Source: Acetobacter orientalis (GTDB lineage Bacteria; Pseudomonadota; Alphaproteobacteria; Acetobacterales; Acetobacteraceae). Taken from it: a stretch of 64,000 nt of DNA. Below the pieces are notes generated by a model that saw nothing but the letters and a program-made list of their open reading frames with translations, searched no databases and was not told the origin of the DNA. Where the stretch lies: the NCBI RefSeq assembly GCF_000963965.1, contig NZ_BAMX01000020.1, positions 1-64,000 of the forward strand, written 5' to 3'. A program made the translations under genes and the position numbers. Shown piece after piece: positions 53,993 to 63,954 of this stretch (positions within the stretch are counted from its first letter, which is position 1; each line of letters starts with the position of its first letter).

Positions 53993-55465
53993 ATGAAAAT
54001 AGCAACATGGATGGAACAGTCTGGCGTAGCGTTTGGCACAAGTGGTGCCCGCGGCTTAGTAAGTGCCATGACAGATGCCGTCTGTTGCGCGTACACCATG
54101 GGGTTTTTGCTGCATTTGCAAAATTTGGGCGAGTTTGCGCCCGGCAAGCCTGTAGCCCTTGCTGGAGATTTGCGCCCAAGCACCCCGCGCATTTTACGGG
54201 CCTGCGTTGCTGCGGTTGAAGCCCTAGGCGGTGTGCCCGTGTTTTGCGGCTATGTGCCAACCCCTGCGCTGTGCCACTTTGCCTTTGCGCGAGCTATGCC
54301 ATCTTTAATGGTAACAGGCAGCCATATACCCGATGACCGCAATGGCATTAAGTTTAACCGCGCAAAGGGTGAGTTTTTAAAAACAGACGAAACAGCCATG
54401 AAAATGCAGGACGTAACCCTGCCCGATGGCTGGTTTGATGCACACGGTACCTTAACCCGCACCATAGACCTACCCGCCGTAACCGAAATTGAAGACGCCT
54501 ATATAGACCGCTACCGCACTTTTTTTGGGGCAACTGCCTTAAAGGGTATGCGCCTTGGGGTGTACCAACATTCTGCCGTTGGGCGCGATGTGCTGGTGCG
54601 CCTGCTAGAAGCCCTTGGGGCTACGGTCGTGCCACTAGGCCGCTCAGAGCGCTTTGTCTCGGTCGATACAGAAGCCGTGCGGCCTGAAGATGTTGTGTTG
54701 GCCCGAGACTGGGCCACAACCCACGGCTTTGATGCCATTTTAACCACAGATGGGGACTCTGACCGCCCCCTGCTGGCAGACAAAAACGGCACATGGCTGC
54801 GCGGTGATGTGCTGGGTATTCTGGCCGCACAAACTTTAGGCGCTGGGAGTGTTGCAACCCCGGTAAGCAGTAACACAGCGCTCGAAAAATCTGGCGCGGT
54901 GCCCAACATATACCGCACGCGCATTGGCTCACCGTATGTCGTGGCAGCCATGAGCCACGCCGCACAGGCGGGCCAAGGCCCTGTCGTAGGGTACGAGGCA
55001 AATGGCGGCTTTTTGCTGGCCAGTGCCGTGCAACAAGAAGGCCGCACCCTAGACGCGCTCCCAACACGAGATGCCGTGCTGCCCATGCTCTGTGCCCTGG
55101 TAACAGCCAAAGCCCAAAAGCAAGACTTAAGCAGCCTTGTTGCCACTCTGCCGCCCCGCTTTACCGTAAGCGACAGGCTCAAAGATATGCCAACCACCCT
55201 AAGCCAGAAGCACCTTGAAGCCCTACGGGCCGCCCCCCAGCAAGGAGTGGCAAACCTTGGTTTAAGCACGGCCTGCGGCGTACTGTGCGATGTTGATGAC
55301 ACCGATGGCGTACGCATGAGCTTTGCCTCGGGCGAGATTGTGCACCTGCGCCCCTCTGGCAATGCACCAGAATTACGTGTGTATGTAGAAGCCGATAGCA
55401 TACCCCGTGCAGAAACCTTGCTGGCACAAACCCTGCTGGCCGTGGGGGCATGGCGGGAGCACTAA
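53993..55465 (+). CDS. Phosphohexomutase (phosphomannomutase/phosphoglucomutase type)
   Basis: A 490-residue alpha-D-phosphohexomutase. Substrate-binding GTSGARGLV lies near residue 15, and the active-site phosphoserine loop TGSHIPDDRNGIKF near residue 107 replaces the usual TASHNP. The metal-binding loop is TTDGDSDRP near 245, and the C-terminal phosphate-binding loop contains RPSGNAPELRVY. The TGSHIP variant is known from a phosphomannomutase subfamily. It would supply hexose-1-phosphate for polysaccharide or lipopolysaccharide precursors, which fits the neighbourhood of sugar and envelope genes. Substrate specificity cannot be set from sequence. Confidence 0.88.
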   Translation: MKIATWMEQSGVAFGTSGARGLVSAMTDAVCCAYTMGFLLHLQNLGEFAPGKPVALAGDLRPSTPRILRACVAAVEALGGVPVFCGYVPTPALCHFAFARAMPSLMVTGSHIPDDRNGIKFNRAKGEFLKTDETAMKMQDVTLPDGWFDAHGTLTRTIDLPAVTEIEDAYIDRYRTFFGATALKGMRLGVYQHSAVGRDVLVRLLEALGATVVPLGRSERFVSVDTEAVRPEDVVLARDWATTHGFDAILTTDGDSDRPLLADKNGTWLRGDVLGILAAQTLGAGSVATPVSSNTALEKSGAVPNIYRTRIGSPYVVAAMSHAAQAGQGPVVGYEANGGFLLASAVQQEGRTLDALPTRDAVLPMLCALVTAKAQKQDLSSLVATLPPRFTVSDRLKDMPTTLSQKHLEALRAAPQQGVANLGLSTACGVLCDVDDTDGVRMSFASGEIVHLRPSGNAPELRVYVEADSIPRAETLLAQTLLAVGAWREH

Positions 55466-55560
55466 CCCCTGCCCGTGCCCTCCGGCCCGGTGCAGAGTCG
55501 GGCTGTACCAAAATACCCTGCCCCCACGCCGCCAATGGGCTAACAGAAATGTGAGACCCC

Positions 55561-55591
55561 GCCCTTGCACAGAGCAGACTTGTGCAAGGGC
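55561..55591. repeat. 11-bp inverted repeat after the phosphohexomutase gene
   Basis: GCCCTTGCACA (55561-55571) and TGTGCAAGGGC (55581-55591) form a perfect stem with a 9-nt loop, about 95 nt after the stop. There is no U tract, so it is only a candidate terminator or regulatory hairpin. Confidence 0.45.
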
Positions 55592-55733
55592 AGGGTTAGG
55601 AATTGACCACCACAAACCGCAGTGGCGTAAGGGCATGGGCACCTGCTAGGAGCGTGCAAAGCCGAAATGCGCTACTTGCCTATTTTATTTGCAGCGCAGC
55701 CCGGTAAATAGGCATAAAAAGCCGGAGCACCCT

Positions 55734-57176
55734 ATGCCCTGTAAACACACCCCTGCGTTTTTGTGCCTATTATGGGGCGTTGCCCTACCAGCCTTGGCAC
55801 ACGCGCAAACCATGCAGGGTAGCAACGCGGCCCAACCCGCTGCGGGGCAAGGGCCGGTACAGGCTACAGCACAAGCAGCCCCCCTTAAACAAACTGTAGA
55901 AACAGACCCAGACCTGCCCACCATGCGTGTGGGCAACCTGTTTACCCCCCCTAATGGGCAACCCCGCTCTTATTGGGACGGGCTGGTGGGGCATGTGAGC
56001 ATAGAAGGCGGCATTTCTGGCAACCCATGGACACACACAGGCCGCAACTTTGGCCAGTATTATATGGACAGGGCCAACACCGCGACCCTGAACCAGATTA
56101 TGGGGTCTCTCTCGCACCCCATAACGCCTATAGGCGGCGGGTATGGGGTGGGTTTTGTTATAGAGGCCATGTACGGCTCTGACGCCCGCTACGACCCCAC
56201 CATTGGCATGGGTGATGGCAGCCTGACAGGCCAATACCAATGGGCCCCCACCCAAATACACCTAGATGCCCACCTACCATGGATATTTAAACACGGCATA
56301 GATGTGCAAATAGGCCAGATGTATGGGCTTATGGGAACAGAGGGCACGCCTGCCTTGGCACGGCAGATGTATTCTTTCAGCTACGCCGCAGACTATATTA
56401 TGCCCTTTGAAATGGTAGGCATTGTCGCCACCATGCACCTAAGCAAACATATGGACTGGATACTGGGCATTGATGCTGGCAGCTCTGTTACCTTTGGTGA
56501 GGCAGGCAATAACAGCCGCCCCAAAGGGTATTTTGGGTTTGCATGGAACAACCTGCTTGATGGCAGGCTGAACATTCATGCAGTGGGGCATTTTGGGCCG
56601 GGGGGCAATAATGGCCCCACCCGCATATCTGCCCTAGGGTGGAGCAGCGCGGGTATTGGCCCCAAGGCCAACCACCTGATGCAATACAACCCAGACGTGA
56701 TGGTAACCTACCACGCCAGCAAAACCGTCTCTGTTACGCTTGATGCCACTTACCTGCATGATGACGCCACGCGCGATGATGCCTACGGTATTTCAACCTA
56801 CCTAGCGTGGGACATAAACCCGTCTTTAACGCTTAATGCACGCGGGGAAATATTTAGGGATAATAACGGCGCGGTTATTAGCCAGTACACGGGCAGCATG
56901 GCGTATGTAAACGCCCTGCGTAACCAGCCTTATTCTTACTATAACGCGCCCCCCACCACTTATGGAGACCTGACCCTAGGCGCCACCTACCGGCCAGAAG
57001 CCATAAACCGGCATTTGGGCAAGGGCACTTTTACCCTGCGGCCTGAAATACGGCTTGATAAATCTTTAAATGGTACACGCCCCTTTAACCACGCAGGCAC
57101 TGTAGACGCCCCCACCATAACCAATGGGGATGAAAACATGCTGACGTTTAACTGCGATGCTGTGCTGAGTTTTTAA
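55734..57176 (+). CDS. Outer-membrane beta-barrel protein (BBP2/OmpL-like)
   Basis: A protein of about 480 residues. A signal peptide ends at ALAHA, then a Gln/Ala-rich linker leads to a barrel. It begins WDGLVGHVSIEGGISGNPW and shows repeated aromatic beta-strands, for example QYQWAPTQIHLDAHLPWIFK and DVMVTYHASKTVSVTLDATYL. It ends in AVLSF with C-terminal Phe. The pattern fits the putative beta-barrel porin-2 family. ATG 55734 with GGAG upstream is preferred over the frame opening at 55689. It lies downstream of the phosphohexomutase gene on the same strand, but 268 nt away. Function is unknown; solute diffusion is likely. Confidence 0.75.
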   Translation: MPCKHTPAFLCLLWGVALPALAHAQTMQGSNAAQPAAGQGPVQATAQAAPLKQTVETDPDLPTMRVGNLFTPPNGQPRSYWDGLVGHVSIEGGISGNPWTHTGRNFGQYYMDRANTATLNQIMGSLSHPITPIGGGYGVGFVIEAMYGSDARYDPTIGMGDGSLTGQYQWAPTQIHLDAHLPWIFKHGIDVQIGQMYGLMGTEGTPALARQMYSFSYAADYIMPFEMVGIVATMHLSKHMDWILGIDAGSSVTFGEAGNNSRPKGYFGFAWNNLLDGRLNIHAVGHFGPGGNNGPTRISALGWSSAGIGPKANHLMQYNPDVMVTYHASKTVSVTLDATYLHDDATRDDAYGISTYLAWDINPSLTLNARGEIFRDNNGAVISQYTGSMAYVNALRNQPYSYYNAPPTTYGDLTLGATYRPEAINRHLGKGTFTLRPEIRLDKSLNGTRPFNHAGTVDAPTITNGDENMLTFNCDAVLSF

Positions 57177-57523
57177 GCCCCAAAGCTATGGGGAGTTATT
57201 GGAAAAGAGTTTTGCCCATTTAGCGACATTTTTACGCTAGGGCCTGTGCTTTTTGCCCCCTACTGCCGTGTAGCTACCTACCCCCTCCGCCCCCAAACAA
57301 TGAGAGCCTTTAGGCTATTTTAAATGCGTAAAACTGAGAGAGGACATGGGGCTGTTTTGGCTGAGCACAGCGGCTTTTTGCAACGGCCATACTGGAGCAG
57401 TAGGGGCAAAAAATACTGCCCCTAAAACCGCCAAAGGCCTGCAAAGCCTGCAAAGAGTAACGGCTAAAACTACCCCACCCCATAAGGCTTACGGCCTGCC
57501 AGCCTTGTAAAGTGTGCGTCTGT
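57177..57523. other. Intergenic region between the outer-membrane protein and the MFS gene
   Basis: About 350 bases between two convergent genes. AGCC-TTTA-GGCT near 57306, followed by ATTTT, is a weak terminator for the plus-strand gene. TAGGGGCA (57401-57408) and TGCCCCTA (57417-57424) form another dyad, and GCCTGCAAA is repeated in tandem near 57438. A minus-strand open frame here was not accepted as a gene. Confidence 0.4.
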
Positions 57524-58702
57524 TTAGGCTGCGTTTTGAGTGGGTTGTTCTGCCTGCATTCTTTTTTCAAAATACTTAGCAATAAAGACCAAAACACAGC
57601 CTATTGCGGCAAATGCGGCCGACAGCACGGGCAGCTTTGCGTAACTTTCTGGCCCGGCAACCAGCAAGCTACCCGCCCATGCGCCAATGGCGTTGCCTAG
57701 GTTAAACGAGCTTTGGTTCATGGCAGACGCAATATTGGGGGCCGAGCCGGAGCAGGTTACAACGTAAGACTGTAAAGGCGCCATGGGGGCGTAAATAAAC
57801 ACGCCCCATAAAAACAGGAGCGCAAGACAACTCCAAGCATACAGGCTACCGGGCACCAGCAGCAGTTGCACGGTGGTTACTGCCGCCATAAGGCCTGCGC
57901 ACGAGGGCAGCATTTTCCAGTCTGCCAAGCGGCCACCCAACAGGTTACCAAGGCATAACCCGCCACCAATAAGCAGCAGCACAAGGTCTATGGTGTGGGC
58001 GGTAAAGCCGGTACGTATGTGCAAAAACGGCGTAATATACGTGAACAGAGAAAACATGCTGGCCGATGTAAAGAGGGAAACCAACATCATGGTGACCACC
58101 AAAGGCCGGGTCATGGCATGGAGCTGGGCGTACAGCCTTACAGGGGGGCCAGACACTTTGTCTTGCGGGATCCAGGCGTAAATGCTCAGCCATGCGGCAA
58201 GACCAATAAGGGCAATAAGCCCAAAAGCAACACGCCACGAACTAAACTGCGCCACCACTGTGCCCATAGGCACACCCAAAATCATGGCGAGTGTTAGCCC
58301 AATATAGACTAATGAGAGCGCTTTGGCCCGCTGGTGTGGCGGCACAAGTTGGCACGCCATAACAGAGGCCGCCCCGTAAAAAGTCCCATGCGAAAACGAT
58401 GTAACCACACGGGCGACCATCAATGCCCAATAACCCGGTGCTACGGTGCTTAAGGCATTACCCAGCGTAAAAATAGCCATGGTAAGCAACAGCGTATAAC
58501 GGCGGGAATAGGCATTGGTTAACACCGCCACAACCGGAGACGCCACCGTAACCCCAAGAGCATAGCCAGACACCAGCAGCCCGGCTTGGGCAATAGATAC
58601 CCCCAGCCCGCTAGAAAGCTCGGGCAAGAGACCCATAACAATGGTTTCGGTTGTGCCAAGGCCAAAGGCCCCCACAGCAAGAGCAATTAGGGCAATAGGC
58701 AA
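57524..58702 (-). CDS. MFS exporter, AraJ/DHA1 type
   Basis: A 392-residue major facilitator with twelve predicted helices. The N-terminus ALAVGAFGLGTTETIVMGLLPE is the DHA1 AraJ/YdhP pattern. Motif A lies in YSRRYTLLLTMAIF, and motif C-like stretches follow. It starts with TTG preceded by AAAAGGAG (spacing 6), so this start is well supported. Such transporters export sugars, purines or small drugs. The substrate is unknown. No neighbouring regulator suggests one. Confidence 0.88.
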   Translation of the reverse strand: MPIALIALAVGAFGLGTTETIVMGLLPELSSGLGVSIAQAGLLVSGYALGVTVASPVVAVLTNAYSRRYTLLLTMAIFTLGNALSTVAPGYWALMVARVVTSFSHGTFYGAASVMACQLVPPHQRAKALSLVYIGLTLAMILGVPMGTVVAQFSSWRVAFGLIALIGLAAWLSIYAWIPQDKVSGPPVRLYAQLHAMTRPLVVTMMLVSLFTSASMFSLFTYITPFLHIRTGFTAHTIDLVLLLIGGGLCLGNLLGGRLADWKMLPSCAGLMAAVTTVQLLLVPGSLYAWSCLALLFLWGVFIYAPMAPLQSYVVTCSGSAPNIASAMNQSSFNLGNAIGAWAGSLLVAGPESYAKLPVLSAAFAAIGCVLVFIAKYFEKRMQAEQPTQNAA

Positions 58703-58975
58703 AAAAGGCTCCTTTTACGGGCGGTGGGCGACGTTTTTACAACTACGTTTTAAAAAGACATAAATGAGCTATGCCTAAAAGCAAACAGCCTAACCGCTGC
58801 CCAACAGACACACCAGATAAACCGACCTGACTGGCGTGCAAAACACAGCCCCAAGCACAAGTTTACTAACGGCCAGAAAAAAACCGCCTAAGCCTACCAA
58901 CCGTGTGTGTTGGAGAGAGTGGGGCGTGTACGCGGCACGCGGCCTGTTATGCCGCCTTAACGGCGGGCACGTAGC

Positions 58976-60085
58976 CTAGCGCAGGCGGAAGGTAGGAGAT
59001 TTTTCAACACGCCTGACAAACCGCTGGAGTTCATCATGGTGCAGCAAAAAGACCTTGTTGGTTTTGGCCAGTTGCTGGGCGGGTATGGTGTAGGGCGCGT
59101 TAGAAACAACGGCAGCAAAGCGGGCACCGTAATGCTGGCGGGCGGCCGAGACCTGCTGCACGGCATCGTTGCCAACGGCTTTGGTGTAGAGTTTGCATTG
59201 TAAAATAATACGGGTGTTGCCCCGGCTGGCCACAACGTCTGCCCCTTGGTCTCCACACTCTGAGGTGGCTATGGCTTCCCACCCCATTTGGCGCAGAAGC
59301 CGGGCACAGTACCGCTCGTAATCGAAGGGGTCCATATCTGGGCTATAGACATCTGGGTTGCTCAGTTTTTGCTCAGGCGCGGGCGGCGTATCAAACGCAA
59401 CTTGGTCTAGGTAGGCCAGCAAGGTGGGGGTGGCGCGCTCAAAATAGGCCTCGTAGCCTTGCTCGCTAAGGTGCGTGAGCATTTCGCGCTGCATAAAGGC
59501 GGTTTTTTCGCGCTCCCATTTATCGTAAATGGTGGTGCCATATGCGTTTTGAAACACAAGCTGCTTACGCCGAATTTGCAGCCTGTCTGCCAAAGACAGA
59601 ATAAGCTGTTTGCCCGCCTGCACAGCCCCTTTAAAAGCCCGCCTGCGCCGGTATGCCAGCAGCAGTTTAAGCGCCACATACAGCCCCACGCCCCCCCCAA
59701 AAAACACAACAAAGCCATTATGCAACGGCAAGGCAAACGGCAAAGCAGGCAACCCCTGCAACACACCCCCCACTGTTTGGGTAAGGCTTTGCAGGGCCGT
59801 GCGTGCGGGTTCTGGCAAGGTATTTTCTAGTGCTGCGGTCGCTGAGTTCTCTGGCTGTGGCAGGGGCTTGTAGGCACTGAGTTGCAGCATACTACACGCA
59901 GGCGGCATACCACAGGGTATGGGCGCGTGCGCCCCTAGGCTATGCGCTACAGGAGGGCCCGTAAAAGCCCCCCCAGACCGGAGAGCGGAAGAGGCGGCAA
60001 AGGCGTGGGACTGAAAAGAAGTTGTTGCCTGCGCTGGCCCGGCCAAAAGCAAAAGGGCTGCGCAAACACTGTAACCGGCCTTCAC
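58976..60085 (-). CDS. Membrane-anchored Mrr-type restriction endonuclease
   Basis: A 369-residue protein with an N-terminal signal peptide (residues 1-20), an exported Ala/Pro-rich stretch (21-120) and a transmembrane helix (about 122-144) followed by YRRRRAFK. This topology puts residues 150-369 in the cytoplasm. There, an Mrr/PD-(D/E)xK domain contains DPFDYERYCARLLRQMGWEA (252-271), GDQGADVVA with catalytic Asp283, and QCK (296-298). Mrr enzymes cut modified or foreign DNA. A membrane tether would place cutting at the entry site, but that is inferred. It stands alone with no methyltransferase, consistent with a modification-dependent nuclease. It is minus strand, after htpG and its terminator. 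Confidence 0.8.
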   Translation of the reverse strand: MKAGYSVCAALLLLAGPAQATTSFQSHAFAASSALRSGGAFTGPPVAHSLGAHAPIPCGMPPACSMLQLSAYKPLPQPENSATAALENTLPEPARTALQSLTQTVGGVLQGLPALPFALPLHNGFVVFFGGGVGLYVALKLLLAYRRRRAFKGAVQAGKQLILSLADRLQIRRKQLVFQNAYGTTIYDKWEREKTAFMQREMLTHLSEQGYEAYFERATPTLLAYLDQVAFDTPPAPEQKLSNPDVYSPDMDPFDYERYCARLLRQMGWEAIATSECGDQGADVVASRGNTRIILQCKLYTKAVGNDAVQQVSAARQHYGARFAAVVSNAPYTIPAQQLAKTNKVFLLHHDELQRFVRRVEKSPTFRLR

Positions 60086-60404
60086 CTACTCTTGTTCCTT
60101 CATGCTGGGGTTAGCCCGCTTGGGCCATTGTGGTGCTTGCTCTTACAGGAGCCGTGCGATTCTGGGTATGTTCTCTTTTTATTCTGGCCTATTTACGGCA
60201 AAAACAAAACCCCATAACGCTCTAACATGCTGAGTTTAAAAGGAATAAAGAAACGCCCGCGCACAAAGTGCCCGGGCGTTGCCCAATTTTACCCAAGCAC
60301 TCCGGCCAAGAGGCTGTTTTTTAAAATGCCGCATTGCGGGCTGGCCGGGTGTTTGGGGGACCAAAGAGCCTACACGGGGCAGACCCTTTGGGGGAGTTTG
60401 GTTG
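60086..60404. other. Intergenic region between htpG and the Mrr-type gene
   Basis: About 320 bases on the minus-strand path from htpG to the nuclease gene. It holds the htpG terminator (listed separately) and must contain the nuclease promoter. Nothing else was recognised. Confidence 0.4.
60240..60280 (-). terminator. Terminator after htpG
   Basis: AACGCCCG (60252-60259) pairs with CGGGCGTT (60273-60280), and GCAC/GTGC extends the stem past one C-C mismatch to a 3-nt AAA loop. On the minus strand it is followed by UCUUUAUUCCUUUU. It lies 125 nt after the htpG stop. Confidence 0.75.
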
Positions 60405-62270
60405 TTAGGCGGCTGGGGTACCTTGGCCTACCAGCACATCCATTAAGCGACGAGAAAACGCGTTAACGTCTTTAGGGGGTTCGCCATTTTGGATGCTGGC
60501 CACATCAAGAAGAATATGGGCCAGTTCATCCACTGGTTCACCCGCTTTAACCTTTTGGGCCAAGCGGTGCACCAGCGGGTGGGCGGGGTTAAGCTCAAGC
60601 ACGGGGGTAACGCCCGGTAGAGCCTGACCGCTACGCTGCATAAGTTTTTGCAGTTGCAGGTCTGGCCCGCCCTCTGGCGCGGTGAGCACCATAGCGCTGC
60701 TCACCAGACGGTCTGTTGCTTTTACGTCAGACACGGCCTCACCCAAGGCTGTTTTAAGGGCTGGCAGCAGGGTGTCCATATCGGCTTTTTCGGCATCGGT
60801 TTCTGCCGGAGCGCCAAATTTTTCAAGGTCGGTTTGGCCTTGGGCCACGTTGCGCAGGGTCTTGCCTTCAAAAGAAGACAGGCGGTCTGGCCAGAAAGAG
60901 TCTACTGGGTCTGAAAGCAGCAGCACTTCAATACCGCGTGCCTTGAACCCTTCAATCTGGGGGGAGGATGCCAGTGTTTCCGCGTTATCGCCGGTCAGGT
61001 AGTAAATGGCGTCCTGCTCGGGCTTCATGCGGCTGATATAGTCATCAAACGAGGTCAGCCCTTCAACCGCGGTAGAGCGGAAGCGGCTTAGGCCCGCAAC
61101 TTCTGTGCGGTGGGCGGCGTCGTCCCACATGCCTTCTTTGAAAATGGGGCCGAAATTTTCCCAGAAGGTTGTGTAGCTTTCTGCGTCTTTGGCGCGGGTT
61201 TTTAGCTCGCCCATTACCTTGCTGGTAACAGCTTTACGAATACGGGCCAGAACCGGGGTGGCCTGCAACATTTCACGCGAGACGTTAAGCGGCAGGTCTT
61301 CTGTATCAACCACACCCTGCACAAAGCGCAGCCATGGGGGCAGAATATCGGCCTCATCTGTAATAAACATGCGGCGCACATGCAGGCGAATGCGGCTTTC
61401 GCGCGTTTGCTCGGCATATTCAAACGGGCGGCTACCGGGCACAAACAGCAGGGCAGAAAATTCCATCATGCCTTCTGCACGCCAATGCAGGGTGTCCCAC
61501 GGGGTATCAAAATTGTGGGTTAGATGGCGGTAGAACTCGTTAAGCTGCTCTTCCGTAACATCACCTTTGGCTTTACGCCACAGGGCTGTGCCTTCGTTTG
61601 CGGCTTCTTCATTACCATCACGCAAAATGGTGACAGGCCATGCAATATGGTCTGACCATTTGCGGATAATAGCCTGCAAGCGCCAGCTGTCCAAAAACTC
61701 ATCTGCATCTTCTTTAATGTGCAGAATAATGTCTGTGCCCGCTTTTTCGCGCGTTGCGGGTTCGAGCGTGTAAGAGCCTTTACCGTCCGATGTCCAGCGC
61801 CATGCCTCATCTGCCCCAGCGCGGCGGGAGATAACATCAACCTTATCTGCCACCATAAAGGCTGCGTAAAAGCCAACACCAAACTGGCCAATAAGGTTAG
61901 GGCGGTCTTCTGGTTTAGCGTCTTGCAGTTGTTTGCCAAAAGCACGGGTGCCAGAGCGGGCAATGGTGCCAAGGTTGGCCACCAGCTCATCACGCGTCAT
62001 GCCTGACCCATCATCGGAAATGGTGAGCAGGCGGGCGTCTTTTTCTGGGTCGATGCGAATTTTGGCATCTTCTGGCAGGGCGCGGGCGCCATCTGTCAGG
62101 GCTTCAAAACGGCGGCGGTCTGTGGCGTCTGCTGCGTTGGCCACAAGCTCACGCAGAAAGATTTCACGCTCGGAGTAGAGCGAGTGCACCACGAGGTCGA
62201 GCAGGCGCCCAACTTCTGCACTAAATTCGCGGGTTTCGGCCCCTTTGGCACCGTTTGCTGCGTCTGTCAT
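60405..62270 (-). CDS. htpG: Molecular chaperone HtpG (Hsp90)
   Basis: A 621-residue Hsp90. The N-terminal GHKL ATPase has [32 protein letters not shown] and [17 protein letters not shown] (all ATP-binding motifs intact). The middle domain with the catalytic-loop Arg and the C-terminal dimerisation domain follow. ATG 62270 is preferred to an in-frame start 36 nt upstream. HtpG helps refold and remodel client proteins under heat, ethanol or acetate stress. The length is normal for the family. It is monocistronic. Confidence 0.95.
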   Translation of the reverse strand: MTDAANGAKGAETREFSAEVGRLLDLVVHSLYSEREIFLRELVANAADATDRRRFEALTDGARALPEDAKIRIDPEKDARLLTISDDGSGMTRDELVANLGTIARSGTRAFGKQLQDAKPEDRPNLIGQFGVGFYAAFMVADKVDVISRRAGADEAWRWTSDGKGSYTLEPATREKAGTDIILHIKEDADEFLDSWRLQAIIRKWSDHIAWPVTILRDGNEEAANEGTALWRKAKGDVTEEQLNEFYRHLTHNFDTPWDTLHWRAEGMMEFSALLFVPGSRPFEYAEQTRESRIRLHVRRMFITDEADILPPWLRFVQGVVDTEDLPLNVSREMLQATPVLARIRKAVTSKVMGELKTRAKDAESYTTFWENFGPIFKEGMWDDAAHRTEVAGLSRFRSTAVEGLTSFDDYISRMKPEQDAIYYLTGDNAETLASSPQIEGFKARGIEVLLLSDPVDSFWPDRLSSFEGKTLRNVAQGQTDLEKFGAPAETDAEKADMDTLLPALKTALGEAVSDVKATDRLVSSAMVLTAPEGGPDLQLQKLMQRSGQALPGVTPVLELNPAHPLVHRLAQKVKAGEPVDELAHILLDVASIQNGEPPKDVNAFSRRLMDVLVGQGTPAA

Positions 62271-62421
62271 AACTCTCAAACTTCTCCGTAACCTATTGCA
62301 TTTCAAGCGTGGCGCCGTTTGCCCTTAGGCCAAAGGGCACCACCTTTGCACGGGTTTAGACATGTGCTGTCGGGCAGAATTTTTCAATATCTCCCAACGC
62401 ATTGGGGTGTGGTTTTTGCCT

Positions 62422-62820
62422 TTATTGGTTTTTCAGGCTTTTGGCTGAACACTCCCCGGTGCGGAAGTAAGACCATTCTTCACACATGCGGCCATCTGGC
62501 AGGTGGCAAATACCGTACTGGCCTGCTTTGCCTGAGCGTATTTCCAGCCGCCCTCCGGCATCTAGGCAATGGACGGAGGCAGGGTTAGCCATGCCAATAC
62601 GGCGTTGGGATTGGGGCTGAGAAACAGGCCGAGCCTGCCCCACAGCCTGCGTATTGGGCGGGCTTACCGGCTGGCTACCCACCAAAGCAGGCTGCACCAG
62701 CTTGGGTGCCCCTTGCTCAGGCTCTGCCGCCCGCACCCCGTAGGGTTGCGTAAGAGCCAAACCCATAAGGCAAGCCAGAGAGGCAGCCCCCACCCGTCCA
62801 AAAGCCAAACTGTTACGCAT
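62422..62820 (-). CDS. Exported DUF333 protein
   Basis: A 132-residue protein with a signal peptide to about residue 31 (VRAAE) and a Pro/Gln/Val-rich linker. A C-terminal DUF333 domain contains ASVHCLDAGGRLEIRSG, GQYGICHLPDGRMCEEWSYF and RTGEC. The conserved Cys residues may form disulfides in the periplasm. The family is sometimes called 'haemolysin, putative', but its function is not known. It lies upstream of htpG on the same strand. Confidence 0.82.
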   Translation of the reverse strand: MRNSLAFGRVGAASLACLMGLALTQPYGVRAAEPEQGAPKLVQPALVGSQPVSPPNTQAVGQARPVSQPQSQRRIGMANPASVHCLDAGGRLEIRSGKAGQYGICHLPDGRMCEEWSYFRTGECSAKSLKNQ

Positions 62821-63005
62821 GTTTAACGCTCCTTATTGTGCACACTTAAGACAGTATCCTAGCAGGCCGTGGCACTACCTAGCTCTTCTTTAAGCGTGCT
62901 TTTACCCTACCCAGAACCTTACCCCATTTTGGCCACCCTTTGCGGCAAATATAGGCCCTTAGTGCACCAGCCTGTTGCTGGCAGCCTGTAAAGGAGCGCC
63001 ACCTT

Positions 63006-63914
63006 ATGGCTGCCTACCAAGACCCCAAAACCCTACCCACCTTATACCAGCGCATACGCGCTGGCCTGTGGCGTATGGTGCGCAGTACGGCCCGCCACCT
63101 AACCCCACGCCAACGCCCGCTAGCCGTTTTTACCATGGTGTATAACGAGCACACACTGCTCCCCCTTTGGGCCGCCTACTTTGTGCGCCAAGTAGGGGCT
63201 GGCAATGTGTATGTGCTAGACCACGGTAGCGACAGCCTGCCCCCCCTGCCGGGCTGCACCATTGTGCCCATACCCCGGCTGGATGTTGATGAAATTCAAC
63301 GCACATGGCAGGTGCAGCGCTTTCAACGCGCTCTGTTGCAACGCTATAAATTTGTGCTGTTTACAGACTGCGACGAGTTTGTGGTGGCCCGACCAAGCCG
63401 CTACCCCACACTGCGCGCCTACGCGCAACAAACCCCTTACCAGAGCATACGCTGCGTGGGGGTTGATGTTGTGCAACACGCCCCAGACCTACCCCCTGTT
63501 GCGTGGCACAAACCTATTTTGATGCAGCGGCCTTATGGGGCTATTCGGCCTTGGTCGTGCAAAACGCTGCTTTCGTCTGTGCCGCTATCGTGGCAGCCGG
63601 GCTTTCATAGCTGTGACCAACCCAGTGTGCTGGACACAGATTTATGGATGTTTCACCTGAAATATGCAGACCAGACACACCTGCTTAAGCGGCTGGCTTT
63701 AACCCGCTCTCTCAACTGGAGTGCACGCGCCATAAGCCTTGGGCATGGCAACTCGCACCGGGCGCAAGACCAAGCTATGCTCAATTTTTTAGAGCAGATG
63801 CAAGCCACACGCTCAGACACAAACCTTGAAAGCCTAGACATAGAAAACACCGTACAACACGGTGAAGATACAGACCTGCACCGCATACCCGAGGCTTTTT
63901 TACACGCCTTTTAA
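63006..63914 (+). CDS. Glycosyltransferase, GT-A fold (family 2/92-like)
   Basis: A 302-residue cytoplasmic protein. The core LAVFTMVYNEHTLLPLWAAYF gives the nucleotide-binding start of a GT-A fold (key part VYNEHTLLPLWAAYF). YVLDHGSDSLPPLPG follows, and the DxD-type metal site is FTDCDEFVVA. The C-terminal half has HLKYADQTHLLKR. The pattern fits the Glyco_tranf_2_4 group. It is not part of a visible polysaccharide operon in this window, so the acceptor is unknown. A strong stem-loop follows its stop. Confidence 0.82.
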   Translation: MAAYQDPKTLPTLYQRIRAGLWRMVRSTARHLTPRQRPLAVFTMVYNEHTLLPLWAAYFVRQVGAGNVYVLDHGSDSLPPLPGCTIVPIPRLDVDEIQRTWQVQRFQRALLQRYKFVLFTDCDEFVVARPSRYPTLRAYAQQTPYQSIRCVGVDVVQHAPDLPPVAWHKPILMQRPYGAIRPWSCKTLLSSVPLSWQPGFHSCDQPSVLDTDLWMFHLKYADQTHLLKRLALTRSLNWSARAISLGHGNSHRAQDQAMLNFLEQMQATRSDTNLESLDIENTVQHGEDTDLHRIPEAFLHAF

Positions 63915-63918
63915 GACT

Positions 63919-63954
63919 AAAGGCGCAGGCCCGGTTTAAGAGCTCTGCGCCTTT
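63919..63954 (+). terminator. Terminator after the glycosyltransferase gene
   Basis: AAAGGCGCAG (63919-63928) and CTGCGCCTTT (63945-63954) form a perfect 10-bp stem with a 16-nt loop directly after the stop. The 3' arm ends in CTTTG, giving a short U run. Confidence 0.65.

Noticed and set aside
57310-57597. Minus-strand open frame of 95 codons after the MFS gene
   Set aside because: It overlaps the MFS 3' end, lacks a ribosome site and shows no recognisable family.
62271-62421. Possible heat-shock (sigma-32) promoter before htpG, because of a CTTGAAA element
   Set aside because: No matching -10 element lies at the required distance, so the claim is not supported.
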